From: Arthrobacter sp. ISL-30
Lineage (GTDB): Bacteria > Actinomycetota > Actinomycetes > Actinomycetales > Micrococcaceae
Assembly (NCBI RefSeq): GCF_018613855.1
Contig: NZ_JAGGPK010000041.1
Location: 1 to 64,000 of the forward strand
Length of the DNA: 64,000 bases
Reading direction: 5' to 3'
Within the stretch, counting starts at the first letter, position 1, and each line of letters starts with the position of its first letter. Position numbers and translations under genes: made by a program. Below, piece after piece: positions 7,793 through 17,192 of the stretch. The notes beneath the pieces were generated by a model. The model was not told the origin of the DNA. It saw only the letters and a program-made list of their open reading frames with translations, and searched no databases.

Positions 7793-9226
7793 ATGGGACT
7801 AAGCTCCCCAACGCTGACCCTTGAAACATCGAAAGCGGAAAAGCCCGAAAGCGGCCTGCGCAGGTCGATGGGCGCCCGCCACCTCGTCATGATTGCCATG
7901 GGCGGAGTGATCGGCTCCGGACTTTTCCTCAGCTCGGGCTACACGATCGCCCAGGCCGGGCCGCTCGGTGCCATCATCGCCTACCTCATTGGCGCCGTAG
8001 TGGTGTACCTGGTGATGGCCTGCCTGGGCGAACTGGCTGTTGCCTATCCGGTGTCCGGGGCATTCCACATCTATGCGGCACGTACCATCGGCCCAGCCAC
8101 AGGATTTGCCACTGCCTGGCTTTACTGGCTGTGCTGGGCGGTTGCCCTCGGTTCCGAGTTCACTGCCGCGGGCCTGCTAATGCAGCGATGGTTCCCGAAT
8201 GTAGAAGTGTGGATCTGGTGCCTCGTCTTCGCCACCGTACTCTTCGCCTTGAACGCTATTTCGTCGAAAGTGTTCGGGGAATCGGAGTTCTGGTTCGCCC
8301 TCATCAAGGTGGCCGCCGTGATCGGGCTCATCGTCCTCGGCGGCGCAGCCCTCTTCGGCTTCCACCCCTTGGCGGAGTCCGACTATCCCCTCCTTGGCGA
8401 GAACCTTGGTACTGCCGAGGGTCTTTTCCCCAATGGCGTTACGGGCGTTCTCATTACCACTCTCGCTGTTTTTTATGCCTTTTCCGGTTCCGAACTCATT
8501 GGGGTTGCGGCCGGAGAAACATTCAATCCCGGAAAAAACATTCCCAAAGCCATGCGGACTACGGTTATTCGTCTCATGATTTTCTTCGTTGGAGCAATTG
8601 CGGTAATCGCACTGACGGTTCCCTATGAAAACATCGCCCTCGATGAGAGTCCATTTGTCACCGTATTTTCCCGACTTGGAATTCCCTTTGCCGCGGACAT
8701 CATGAACTTCGTCATCATCACAGCCCTGTTGTCCGCCGGAAACTGTGGCCTCTTTTCCTGCGCCCGGATGCTGTTCTCCCTCGCCGACGAGGGCTACGCT
8801 CCGAAGGCCTTCAGGAAGCTGACCAAGCGGGGAATTCCCCTCATTGCACTTTGTGTGAGCATGCTGGGCGGCCTGGCATCCCTGATCAGCAGCGTCGTGG
8901 CCCCGTCCACGGTCTACCTTGTGCTGGTTTCTGTGGCCGGATTCGCCACGGTGGGCGTCTGGATGTCAATTACGGCCTCCCACTTCTTCCACCGACGGGC
9001 GTTCCTCAGGGACGGGGGCGACACCCGCACGCTTGCCTACAGCGCCCCGCTGTTTCCCCTGCTGCCGATCGCAGCGTTCGTCCTATGCGTCATCTCGCTT
9101 ATCGGCATCGCCTTCGATCCTGCCCAGGCCACGGCACTCTACTTCGGCATCCCATTCGTGGGCGCCTGCTACGCGTACTTCTATTTCAAGTACGGACGAC
9201 AGGAAGCGCAGCTGAGCCAGGTCTAG
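7793..9226 (+). CDS. Amino acid permease (APC superfamily, AAT-type)
   Basis: 477-residue integral membrane transporter with about twelve hydrophobic segments. It opens with the APC signature IAMGGVIGSGLFLSSG in helix 1 and carries the conserved FSGSELIGVAAGE in helix 6, the unwound substrate-binding helices of this fold. It should import an amino acid with protons across the cytoplasmic membrane; aromatic, basic and S-methylmethionine permeases all belong here, so the substrate is open. Start set at the ATG at 7793, because GGAGGAA sits 5 bases upstream. The 290 bases before it look like a promoter region with a lower-GC stretch. Confidence 0.85.
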   Translation: MGLSSPTLTLETSKAEKPESGLRRSMGARHLVMIAMGGVIGSGLFLSSGYTIAQAGPLGAIIAYLIGAVVVYLVMACLGELAVAYPVSGAFHIYAARTIGPATGFATAWLYWLCWAVALGSEFTAAGLLMQRWFPNVEVWIWCLVFATVLFALNAISSKVFGESEFWFALIKVAAVIGLIVLGGAALFGFHPLAESDYPLLGENLGTAEGLFPNGVTGVLITTLAVFYAFSGSELIGVAAGETFNPGKNIPKAMRTTVIRLMIFFVGAIAVIALTVPYENIALDESPFVTVFSRLGIPFAADIMNFVIITALLSAGNCGLFSCARMLFSLADEGYAPKAFRKLTKRGIPLIALCVSMLGGLASLISSVVAPSTVYLVLVSVAGFATVGVWMSITASHFFHRRAFLRDGGDTRTLAYSAPLFPLLPIAAFVLCVISLIGIAFDPAQATALYFGIPFVGACYAYFYFKYGRQEAQLSQV

Positions 9227-9236
9227 CCTGCGGAGC

Positions 9237-9284
9237 AAAAAAGGGGCGTGGACACCGTCGTCATGACAACGGCGTCCACGCCCC
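9237..9284 (-). terminator. Rho-independent terminator hairpin
   Basis: GGGGCGTGGAC (9243-9253) pairs with GTCCACGCCCC (9274-9284). Read on the minus strand the stem is followed by a run of six Ts (the A run at 9237-9242), so it ends the minus-strand flavoprotein operon. It also separates that operon from the convergent permease gene and may serve both. Confidence 0.8.
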
Positions 9285-9340
9285 TCCCCCAATTCCCCCA
9301 GTCCCGGACTCCGCCACGAGGGCGGCAGGAGCCCGGACCC

Positions 9341-10477
9341 CTAGCTCCGGCTGAAGCCCTGGCTGAACCGTCCCGGGCGGAACGTTGCCAGCATCGGATG
9401 CTTGTCCCCGGTGAGGATCTCGCCCGCAAGCAGTTCGCCGACGATCAGGGCCAGCGTTGCCCCCGAGTGCGTGAAGGCCACGAAACAGCCAGAAACGGCA
9501 TCCAACTCGCCGAGCACAGGTTCGCCGTCTCCGGGGATGGGCTTGTAGCCGATCTTCCAGGAGGCGGGCTTCAGCTCGGGGTTGCCGGCGATTAGCTTGG
9601 ACGCCTCGTCCGCCAGCTCCTGCACCACCTCGTCCGGAATCCCGAAGGTACCGTCGCTGTACTCCGTGATGTGTTCCTTGTACCAGTCGTGGTCCAAGGC
9701 AAGAGTGCTGCCGGGATTTGGCCGGACGGCCGCCCTCGGTGTGTTCAGGACACTCTCCAGGCTGTGCTCCACCGGTTTTGTAATCACCAGCATGGAAACC
9801 GGAGACCCGTTAGGAATCTCGACGCCGAGCGGCGCGACAACAGACGGGGTGGCCGCGCCGCACGCGACCAGGACGGCGTCGGCGTCGTACGTTTCGCCCG
9901 AAGGGAGCACCACACCGGTGGCGCGGCCCTCGCTGGACAGCACGGAAACTTTGCCGGCATTGAGCACAAGCTCTCCCCCGAGCTCATGGAATTCCTCCAT
10001 CAGGTGCTCCAGGAGATGCGGGAGGCTCACCCACCCCTCGCCGCCGTTGAAGATGGCATTCTCCGGGACCGAGGACGAGTCGACGCCCGGAACAATCCGG
10101 CCGATCTCCTCCGGCGCGAGCAGCTTCGAGTCGTACCCAATCGACTTCTCGTAGGCGTGGCGGGCAGAGGTCTCCTCACCATGCCCGACGGCATTCCACA
10201 TGACGCCGCCATCGAACTGGAGCCACTCACGCGAGGGATCGGCGGCGAAGAGGGTCCGGTAGCGCTCGACTCCCGCAAGGCGGAGCTGATGGTACGGCGT
10301 GGACCTTTCCCCTGCCGAGTTCAGCCACGACAGGGAGCGGCCGGAGGCCTCGCTGGCCAACCGGCCCTCGGTGAGCAGAATTACGGACCCGCCCTCACGG
10401 AGAAGGTGAACGGCGGTGGAAACGCCAAGGATGCCACCACCGACGACGGCGACGCGCTTGGGAGCTTCGGAAGACAT
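9341..10477 (-). CDS. DadA-type FAD-dependent amino acid oxidoreductase
   Basis: 378-residue flavoprotein of the D-amino acid dehydrogenase / glycine oxidase family. The dinucleotide-binding motif VAVVGGGILGVSTA is at residues 8-21 and the C-terminal FAD-contact region reads IGYKPIPGDGEPVLGEL...FTHSGATLALIVGELLAGEI. It likely oxidises a secondary or D-amino acid to the imino acid. It is the last gene of the minus-strand block with the Gfo/Idh oxidoreductase and amino-acid importer, which suggests that the imported compound is an N-substituted amino acid. The start ATG at 10477 has a purine-rich GAAAGAGAG upstream. Confidence 0.8.
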   Translation of the reverse strand: MSSEAPKRVAVVGGGILGVSTAVHLLREGGSVILLTEGRLASEASGRSLSWLNSAGERSTPYHQLRLAGVERYRTLFAADPSREWLQFDGGVMWNAVGHGEETSARHAYEKSIGYDSKLLAPEEIGRIVPGVDSSSVPENAIFNGGEGWVSLPHLLEHLMEEFHELGGELVLNAGKVSVLSSEGRATGVVLPSGETYDADAVLVACGAATPSVVAPLGVEIPNGSPVSMLVITKPVEHSLESVLNTPRAAVRPNPGSTLALDHDWYKEHITEYSDGTFGIPDEVVQELADEASKLIAGNPELKPASWKIGYKPIPGDGEPVLGELDAVSGCFVAFTHSGATLALIVGELLAGEILTGDKHPMLATFRPGRFSQGFSRS

Positions 10478-10518
10478 GGGAACTCTCTTTCAGAAATGGT
10501 TGTTTGAGGAAGCAGGCT

Positions 10519-11576
10519 TCAGGCGAAGGCGTGGATCTCTTCGATGATCTTCAGGACGGCGAGGGATTCGGCAGGATCCACCGGAAGAGGTCCCGCTCCA
10601 TGCAGGGCCGCGGCCAGCTGTGAGTAGAAACGCGGGTAATCGCCGCGCTCCGCCGGCACCACTTCGGTGGCACCGTCCACTCCCAGGACTCCCCAGGAGC
10701 TTTGGGGCTCGACGCCGTAAGCCGGGTCCGTGGGAACCACACCATTCGCGAGGGCTGGCTCCTGTCCGTCCAGACCCCACTTCGTGTAGCCCGCCTTTGT
10801 GCCGAGGACGTGGAAGCGTGGACCGGCCTGCGCGGCGGCTCCGTTCATCCACAGCCGGGAGCGCACTCCGGATTCGTGGACCAGGGACACGAAGGCCTCC
10901 TGCTCGGCGCCGAAATCCTGGCTGGCAGCGCCCTTCCCGCCAGCACCCGTCTCGCCGTAAACCCGCTCAACAGGCCCGAACAACTCAACGGCCTGGTCGA
11001 TGAGGTGCGCGCCAAGGTCGTGCAGGATTCCGCCGGCGTCACCCTGCGTGGCGGTGTCCGCCAGTTGCCAAAGCCCTCCGGCCGCCACCACTCGAAGCGG
11101 GATTCGAAGGTCTTTACGTCACCCAGGCGCCCGGATTTGATGACTCTTCCCAGCGTCAGGAAATCGGCGTCCCAGCGCCGGTTCTGGAACACCGTGAGCT
11201 GCACACCGGCGTCGGACGCTCGATCGATCAGCTCCTGTCCCTGCATGGAGGTCGGCACGAATGGCTTATCCACCACCAAGTGGAGACCGTGGCGGATCGC
11301 CTCGGTGGCGAGGTCGAAGTGCGTGGACGGCGGCGTTCCCAGGACAACGAGGTCCAGGTCGGCGGCGAGCGCGAACATTGCCTCCGCCGTCTGGACCACC
11401 CGGGCCTGTGGGTAGAGGCGCAACGCCTTCCTGGCACGGTCCGGATCGGCGGTGACGATCACGTCCAGTGAGTACGCCGGATTAGCGGCAAGGAGCGGGG
11501 CATGGAAGACGCTTCCGGAAACCCCGAATCCGACGACGCCGGTGCGGATCGGCGCGTGGGTGACCGTCAGCATCAC
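10519..11576 (-). pseudogene. Gfo/Idh/MocA-family oxidoreductase, interrupted by a 1-nt deletion
   Basis: The first frame gives the Rossmann domain: RTGVVGFGVSGSVFHAPLL, GTPPSTHFDLA, then the catalytic-Lys motif DKPFV and FQNRRWDADFL, up to EWWRPEGFGNWR. The rest, TQGDAGGILHDLGAHLIDQA and the C-terminal domain ending KIIEEIHAFA, lies in another frame. Adding one G in the CGG near 11058 gives GNWRDTATQGDAGG without a break. The intact product would be ~352 residues and NAD(P)-dependent. The start overlaps the end of the ABC ATPase gene. Probably a single-base assembly error or recent mutation. Confidence 0.75.
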
Positions 11577-12352
11577 AGCACCTCCGACAGGAATCGCTGC
11601 AGGCGGGCGCTCTGAGGGTTGTCGAAGATCGCCGAGGGAGTTCCGGCTTCTACAACTTCGCCTTCGTCCATGAAGACCACCTGGTCCGCGACGCGGCGGG
11701 CGAAACCCATTTCGTGAGTCACCACCACCATGGTCATGCCGCGACTGCCCAGCCCGGCCATGAGGCTGAGGACGCCCTTGACCAGCTCGGGGTCGAGGGC
11801 GCTGGTTGCCTCGTCAAAGAGCATGACCTCAGGTTCCATGGCGAGGGCGCGGGCGATGGCGACGCGCTGCTGCTGTCCGCCGGAGAGGTCGCGGGGACGG
11901 TGGTCGGCCCGCTCGGCCAGGCCCACTTCGGCGAGCCGGCGCTTGGCACGTTCCCTGGCCTCGGACTTGGACATGCCCTTCACGCTCCACAGCGCCAGCG
12001 CCACATTCTCCAGCGCAGTGTGGTCCGGAAAAAGGTTGAAGTGCTGGAACACCATCCCGATGCGTCGACGCAGGACGTCCGGCTTCACAGCCAGCGCACT
12101 TTCACCCGCGAGCAGGACATCCCCGCTCTTGGGTTCGTGCAGCCGGTTGATGCCGCGCAGCAGGGTGGACTTTCCCGATCCGGAGGGGCCGATAATGCAG
12201 GTGGTGGTGCCGGGCGCTACCTCAAGACTGACCTTGCGGAGGACCTCGACATCGCCGTAGGCCATGGTGAGGCTCTTCAGCTCAAGGCTGGAGCCGCGGA
12301 AGGTCTCGACGTCGGAGGTGGTGTTGGTGGTGCTGATGTTGGCGAGGCTCAC
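11573..12352 (-). CDS. Polar amino acid ABC transporter ATPase
   Basis: 259-residue ATPase of the GlnQ/HisP family. Walker [11 protein letters not shown]-loop [10 protein letters not shown], signature [15 protein letters not shown] and Walker [13 protein letters not shown] are all intact. It starts at a GTG that overlaps the permease stop (GTGA), and its own stop overlaps the oxidoreductase start, so the three genes are translationally linked. It powers import with the permease and binding protein upstream. Confidence 0.92.
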   Translation of the reverse strand: MSLANISTTNTTSDVETFRGSSLELKSLTMAYGDVEVLRKVSLEVAPGTTTCIIGPSGSGKSTLLRGINRLHEPKSGDVLLAGESALAVKPDVLRRRIGMVFQHFNLFPDHTALENVALALWSVKGMSKSEARERAKRRLAEVGLAERADHRPRDLSGGQQQRVAIARALAMEPEVMLFDEATSALDPELVKGVLSLMAGLGSRGMTMVVVTHEMGFARRVADQVVFMDEGEVVEAGTPSAIFDNPQSARLQRFLSEVL

Positions 12353-13137
12353 TTGTTGCTCCCGGCGGTCAGCGGCTGGGCCGCATCGAGTTCTTTCAGT
12401 TCATTGAGGCCGCTGCTGGGTGGAGTGGCACGACGCCGGCCTGTGCGGAAGCGGTCGTCGATGTAGTTGACCAGGTGTGTCAGGGGAACGGTGATGACGA
12501 GGTAGAAGATGCCCGCCATGACCAGGGGGGAGAGATTACCGCTGAGCACCGCGGCGTCCTGGCCCACCCTGAACAGTTCGCGTTCGCTGACCAGGAGGCC
12601 GAGGAAGTACACGAGTGAAGAGTCCTTGACGATGGCAATGAACTGGTTGACGAGGGCCGGAAGCACCCGGCGGACCCCCTGGGGGACCACCACGAGCGCC
12701 ATGGCTTTCGCGTAGCTCATGCCCAGGGCGCGGCACGCCTCCGCCTGACCCTTGTCCACGCTCATGATTCCTGCCCGGAAAATCTCACCGATGTAGGCGC
12801 TGGCGATGAGGCTCAGGGCGACGATGCCCAGGGGGTACGGAGAGGGACCGAAGATCGACTGGCTCAGCCGGGCGAAGCCTTGGCCGATCAGCAGGATGGT
12901 CAGGATTGCTGGAAGGCCACGAAACAGGTCCGTGTAGATTCGGGCCGGGATGCGGAGCCAGCGGGATGAGGAGATGCCCATGACGGCAACCACCATGCCC
13001 AGGACTACCCCGATGACGGTGGCGGCTACCGAAATGATCAGCGTGTTGAGGAGGCCGACTCCCAGCAGCTGGGGCAGGACTTCGATCATTGCGTTGAAGT
13101 CGAAAAAGGTGCGAATGATGGTGTTGAACCAGTCCAT
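12349..13137 (-). CDS. Polar amino acid ABC transporter permease
   Basis: 262-residue HisMQ-type inner-membrane permease with about five hydrophobic segments. The conserved EAA loop is visible as [28 protein letters not shown], the contact site for the ATPase. One permease gene only, so a homodimer is expected. It lies downstream of the binding-protein gene after a hairpin that may set expression ratios, and overlaps the ATPase gene by four bases. Confidence 0.9.
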   Translation of the reverse strand: MDWFNTIIRTFFDFNAMIEVLPQLLGVGLLNTLIISVAATVIGVVLGMVVAVMGISSSRWLRIPARIYTDLFRGLPAILTILLIGQGFARLSQSIFGPSPYPLGIVALSLIASAYIGEIFRAGIMSVDKGQAEACRALGMSYAKAMALVVVPQGVRRVLPALVNQFIAIVKDSSLVYFLGLLVSERELFRVGQDAAVLSGNLSPLVMAGIFYLVITVPLTHLVNYIDDRFRTGRRRATPPSSGLNELKELDAAQPLTAGSNK

Positions 13138-13167
13138 GGTTGCTCTCAGACTTAGTTGGTTGTGGAT

Positions 13168-13229
13168 GCCGGGCGGGTCTCTTCGGACTCAGGACCCTTT
13201 ATGGTTCAGGTGAAGGAGGCCCGCCCGGC
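13168..13229 (-). terminator. Intra-operon hairpin between binding protein and permease genes
   Basis: GCCGGGCGGG (13168-13177) pairs with CCCGCCCGGC (13220-13229). There is no T run, so it is more likely an mRNA-stabilising or partial termination structure than a full stop. This position is common in ABC operons, where the binding protein is made in excess. Confidence 0.5.
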
Positions 13230-13250
13230 TGAGCTCGTTGCTGGCTGCCG

Positions 13251-14117
13251 CTACTTAGCCGGCGTGGGGGTGGCCGCCGCCTGTTCGGCTTTGGGCAGGT
13301 ACTGCTGCGGCATCGGGGAGCCCGGGAACCACTTCTGGTACAGGGTCTTCCACGTTCCGTCTTCCATGGCTTCGGCGAGACCCTTGTCAAGGGCTTCCTT
13401 CAGCTCCGTCTTGCCCTTCGCAATAGCGAATCCGGCCGGAGCATCGAAAGACGGAATATCGGCAGCGCTGACCAGGCCGAACTGCTCCTGGTAGGACTTT
13501 GCGGCCTCGTAATCCAGGAAGTGGGCGTCAACCGAGCCGCTGTTCACGGCGGAGACGGCAGTGTTGTTGTCCGGGAACCGCACCAGGCTGGCCGAGGTGA
13601 AGTTCTTCACTGCATACGCTTCCTGCAGGGTTCCCTGCACCACGCCCAGGCGCTTGCCGGAAAGCCCCTCGGCATCAGTGATTCCGGAGGTCTTTGTGGT
13701 GATGACGGTCAGGTAGCCGGCAAGGTAGCCGTTGGAGAAGTCCACGGTCTGCTTGCGCTTGTCGGTAATGCCGATGGCGGCCACACCGACGTCGAACTGG
13801 CCGTTTGCGACGGCGGCCAGCAGGCCGGAGAAGTCCTGGCCAGTGAAGACTACGTTGTCCACACCGGCGCGCTTGGCGACGTCCTTGAAGAGTTCGACGT
13901 CGAAGCCCGTGAAGTTCCCGGAGCCGTCGGTGAAGGTGTAGGGCTTCGAGTCGCCCAAGCTGGCGACGCGGACGGTGCCGGGCTCGATGAGGCCGTAGGG
14001 GTTCTCGGCCGTTGAGGAAGAGGCCGAGGATGATCCGCCGCAGCCCGAGAGTGCGAGGACCGTCGCGACGGCAGCCGCGACAAGCATTCCGGGACGGAAC
14101 TTCTTTCGTGAGATCAC
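13251..14117 (-). CDS. Amino acid ABC transporter substrate-binding lipoprotein
   Basis: Family-3 solute-binding protein. A lipoprotein signal ([16 protein letters not shown], lipobox ALSGC) begins just after a GTG at 14117, chosen as start; the open frame reaches back to 14264 but would bury the signal, and an ATG at 14087 is also possible. Conserved features include [41 protein letters not shown] and [10 protein letters not shown], the usual ligand-cleft segments. The mature C-terminus is Ala/Pro/Thr-rich. First gene of the operon, divergent from a LacI regulator. Confidence 0.85.
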   Translation of the reverse strand: MISRKKFRPGMLVAAAVATVLALSGCGGSSSASSSTAENPYGLIEPGTVRVASLGDSKPYTFTDGSGNFTGFDVELFKDVAKRAGVDNVVFTGQDFSGLLAAVANGQFDVGVAAIGITDKRKQTVDFSNGYLAGYLTVITTKTSGITDAEGLSGKRLGVVQGTLQEAYAVKNFTSASLVRFPDNNTAVSAVNSGSVDAHFLDYEAAKSYQEQFGLVSAADIPSFDAPAGFAIAKGKTELKEALDKGLAEAMEDGTWKTLYQKWFPGSPMPQQYLPKAEQAAATPTPAK

Positions 14118-14191
14118 AGCGTTTATCCAATCGTGGGGAGTCAAGGTGGGGCCGAGGCCGCCTCGGGGAGGGAAGTCGATGAACTGCTTGC

Positions 14192-14230
14192 TGAGTCCGG
14201 TCTCACTGCTTAGGATTGAGACCGGACTCA
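14192..14230. promoter_or_regulatory. Twin operator-like inverted repeats between divergent genes
   Basis: TGAGTCCGGTCTCA (14192-14205) and its exact reverse complement TGAGACCGGACTCA (14217-14230) are separated by 11 bases. Each half is itself near-palindromic around a central CG, the shape of LacI-family operators. They lie between the ABC binding-protein gene and the LacI-type regulator, the obvious candidate to bind them. One of the two may overlap the importer promoter. Confidence 0.6.
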
Positions 14231-14315
14231 CATCGATTGATAAAGAATGTAACCGAAGCCACACAGACCGTCAAGAAAAAAGTCTTCCGGCACTCAGAGA
14301 CCTGAAAGGGCCGAT

Positions 14316-15479
14316 ATGAACAACAGCGCGTCCCGTCGTCGAGACGTCACCGTTGCCGACGTCGCAAAGGCAGCACAAGTTTCCAAAGCGCAAGCCGCAC
14401 GCGCCCTGGGCAACTACGGCGCTGTGAGCGACGACGTGCGGGAACGGGTCCTTGCCGCCGCCGAGGAGCTCGAATACCATCCCAATGAGCTTGCGCGCAG
14501 CATGAACACGGGTCGCTCCAACACCATTGGCGTTGTTCTGGGCGACATCGAAAACCCGCACTTCGGCTTGGCCACGCGCGGAATTACCGATGTAGCCAAG
14601 AGGGCCGGATACAACGTCATCCTCATCAATTCCGACGAGGATGACGCGGCCGAGGTGGAGGCCGTCCGGGTGCTACTGGACAAGCGTGTTGACGGCCTCA
14701 TTGTGGCTCCCGCCTCCTCCCGGAACGTGGACCACCTGCGCCGGGCACAGGAATCCGGACGGCCCCTGATCCTTTTGGATCGCACGGCCGATGGTATGGA
14801 CGTGGGGACCGTGGCGGTGGAAATGACGGAGGTTTCCTACGAATCCACAACGTATCTGATCGAGCAGGGCCATCGTCGAATCGCCTTCGTTTCAACGCTG
14901 AAGACCGATCTGCCCTACTTCCCTGGGATGCCCTTGGATTCCTCCCAGATTTCCGAACGCCGCCGCGGCATGATCCGGGCCTTTGATGAGGCAGGGCTGG
15001 AGCAGCCGGAGGACCTGGTGCGCTTCAACGCCGGCAACCCGGAATCCATCAAGCGCATCACCCGTGAGCTGCTGCAATCCGAGGACCCCGCCACCGCAAT
15101 CATCGCTTCGGACGGGCTCATCGCCCTTAGCGTCGTGGAGGGTATCCAGGAGCTGGGGCTGACAATTCCGGACGACGTGTCGTTCCTCATGTACGACGAC
15201 TTCCCCTGGACCCGACTCACCACCCCTCCCCTGACGGTGATCGCTCAGCCCGTCTACGAGATGGGCGCTGCCGCGGCGGAGGCACTCATTGGACAGATCC
15301 AGGGGAGGAAAAACCCAGGACGACTTCCGGAGTTCACGGCGACGCTCATCCGGCGAGGATCAGTAGGTGCGCCTCCGACAGCGGAGGTGCCGGACGCCGT
15401 CGGGGTGTCTGGGGCCGCGGAGGTGCCCGGCGCCGGGGAAGTTCCGGGCGCCGGGGTTCCGGTTCCGTCAGTGGGTTAA
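14316..15479 (+). CDS. LacI-family transcriptional regulator
   Basis: 387-residue repressor. The N-terminal helix-turn-helix reads [21 protein letters not shown] (residues 11-31), followed by the hinge helix [18 protein letters not shown] and a periplasmic-binding-protein-like sensor domain ([27 protein letters not shown]). The last ~35 residues are a Pro/Ala/Gly/Val-rich tail with imperfect repeats of E-V-P-G-A, unusual for the family. It is divergent from the amino-acid importer operon and probably controls it with an amino-acid-derived or sugar-like inducer. Start at 14316, with GAAAGGG upstream. Confidence 0.9.
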   Translation: MNNSASRRRDVTVADVAKAAQVSKAQAARALGNYGAVSDDVRERVLAAAEELEYHPNELARSMNTGRSNTIGVVLGDIENPHFGLATRGITDVAKRAGYNVILINSDEDDAAEVEAVRVLLDKRVDGLIVAPASSRNVDHLRRAQESGRPLILLDRTADGMDVGTVAVEMTEVSYESTTYLIEQGHRRIAFVSTLKTDLPYFPGMPLDSSQISERRRGMIRAFDEAGLEQPEDLVRFNAGNPESIKRITRELLQSEDPATAIIASDGLIALSVVEGIQELGLTIPDDVSFLMYDDFPWTRLTTPPLTVIAQPVYEMGAAAAEALIGQIQGRKNPGRLPEFTATLIRRGSVGAPPTAEVPDAVGVSGAAEVPGAGEVPGAGVPVPSVG

Positions 15480-15634
15480 TTTGGCGTCGGGTTCTGCCGG
15501 ATCAGTCCTTCGTAAGGCAGGTCCGGCCCCGTCTTTACGGGCAGCAGCCAGGTTGCGCCCGCGAATGATCGGGCAAAAAACCGACGCCGGTAGGCGCGCG
15601 AAAGAGTTTGCTCTACCGAGTTGAGGTCCGCCGG

Positions 15635-16063
15635 CTACTCCACGTCCGTCTTGACGATGTAGACGTCGCAGGGGGCGCCATGGGCCACCGAATTGGCTAC
15701 GCTCCCCAGGACACGCCCAATTCCGCGCATTCGCTTGTTTCCTACGACAATCATCTTGGCATCATAGGTTTCCGCCTGCTTGATCAAGGCGTTGGCAGGC
15801 GTGCCTCGAATTGCATAGAACGACACCTCAATCTCGCTCGTGCCGAGACCATCAGCCACTGTCCGCGCGATCTTTGCAGCATCATCCGCTGCCGAAACGA
15901 TGAATTGGTCGCTGCCGCTGCCGTAAACCTCAGTGCGATCCCCTTCAAAAGCACTTACCACGTGGAGCTCCGCTCCGATCGCCACTGCCAGGTCCCGGGC
16001 AGCTTCCGCTGCCCTCCTGGCGGTTTCGCTGCCGTCAACACCGACGACGATGACTCCGCTCAT
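15635..16063 (-). CDS. Universal stress protein (UspA family)
   Basis: 142-residue single-domain Usp. It starts at the ATG at 16063 (MSGVIVVGVDGSE) with GAAGGAG eight bases upstream; an in-frame GTG lies three codons earlier. The nucleotide-binding motif at the C-terminal end reads VGNKRMRGIGRVLGSVANSV, where the ATP-binding members have G-x2-G-x9-G-S/T; here the second glycine position is changed, so ATP binding is not certain. Likely a cytoplasmic stress-response dimer. Confidence 0.85.
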   Translation of the reverse strand: MSGVIVVGVDGSETARRAAEAARDLAVAIGAELHVVSAFEGDRTEVYGSGSDQFIVSAADDAAKIARTVADGLGTSEIEVSFYAIRGTPANALIKQAETYDAKMIVVGNKRMRGIGRVLGSVANSVAHGAPCDVYIVKTDVE

Positions 16064-16154
16064 ACAGCCCACTCCTTCGTTTTTTGCGAAATGTGCTGTC
16101 CCGTCCGGGTTCGTTCAGGCCAGCACCTTTCCCGAGAATACATCTGCATGTGGT

Positions 16155-17192
16155 TTAGCGGCGGTATGCGAGCTTCCCCCGCAGGCTCGCGACGCCCCAC
16201 ACGGCCAGGAGCACTCCCACCAGCAGCAGCCCGGCGTCGCCCAGGTCAATTGAGCCCAGCCACGCAGTCACAGGGTCCTCGAGGCGGAACGCCGAGTTGA
16301 CGAAGCCGCCGAGGGTGATCGCGGCAATGAACAGCGCTGAGAACGCGGATACGCCGGTAACGACGGCGTTGAAGCCCAGTTTGCGCCGGGGATCGGTGAT
16401 GGCCGAGCGATACATGTTCAGCATAGCCACGCCATTGAGCGAATCGCAGAGCGTCATTGCCGCGGTGAAGGCGAGCGGCAGGGCCAGGAGCGCCAGCGGC
16501 GACACGCCGGCGAGGGACGCAGCCGTTGTCATCACCAGCAGGCCGATAGTTGTTGCCGTGTCAAAACCCAGCCCGAACAGGAACCCGATCACGTAGATGT
16601 TCCGCGGCCTTTGCACCCGCGCGAGCGGCCTGGCGAGCAGCCGCGCAATAACGCCCTTGGCCTCGAGATCGTCGACGTCGATCGTCCCGCCGGCGCGCGC
16701 AGTTCCATACAGCCGGGCGGCGCGCAGGAATGCCGAGCCGTTGAAGATCCCCATCGCCAGCAGGAACAACCCCGAAACTGCGCTGCCGACCAGTCCGAGC
16801 ACCAGGTTGGAGGTGCTGCCCTCCTCCATAAACCTGCCCACCACGGTGGCACCCGAAACGACCAGGATCCCGGCAAGGACCACCACCGAACTGTGGCCAA
16901 GGCTGAACGCGAACCCGACGCTCACGGGCTGCTTGCCCTGTGCCACGAACTTCCGGGTGGAATTGTCGATCGCCGCGATGTGGTCCCAGTCGTAGCTGTG
17001 CTTGACGCCGGCCAGGTAGGCAGTGAGCACAAGGCCCAGCGCGAGCGGCTGGCTCGCGGTGCCAACCAACAGGAGGACGACGGCGGCGCAATGCAGGGCG
17101 GCGACGGTACCAAACGTCCAAGCCAGCCGGGTGGGCGCCGACAGGTGGTCGCGGCGTCGGTACAGGCTGGCCAGGTCCGTCAGTGCGGTCAT
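16155..17192 (-). CDS. Nickel/cobalt permease (NiCoT family)
   Basis: 345-residue membrane transporter with about eight hydrophobic segments. The family signature HSYDWDHIAAIDN (HxxxxDH) in helix 2, the FSLGHSSVV segment and LGFDTATT are present; the histidine and aspartates bind Ni2+/Co2+. The start ATG at 17192 overlaps the ureD stop (TGATG), so it is translationally coupled to the urease accessory genes. This strongly suggests that its job is nickel supply for urease. Confidence 0.9.
   Translation of the reverse strand: MTALTDLASLYRRRDHLSAPTRLAWTFGTVAALHCAAVVLLLVGTASQPLALGLVLTAYLAGVKHSYDWDHIAAIDNSTRKFVAQGKQPVSVGFAFSLGHSSVVVLAGILVVSGATVVGRFMEEGSTSNLVLGLVGSAVSGLFLLAMGIFNGSAFLRAARLYGTARAGGTIDVDDLEAKGVIARLLARPLARVQRPRNIYVIGFLFGLGFDTATTIGLLVMTTAASLAGVSPLALLALPLAFTAAMTLCDSLNGVAMLNMYRSAITDPRRKLGFNAVVTGVSAFSALFIAAITLGGFVNSAFRLEDPVTAWLGSIDLGDAGLLLVGVLLAVWGVASLRGKLAYRR

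Noticed and set aside
15480..15634. Possible small RNA gene between the LacI and Usp genes
   Set aside because: The gap has a weak GGCGTCGG/CCGACGCC pairing but no promoter or terminator that I could support.
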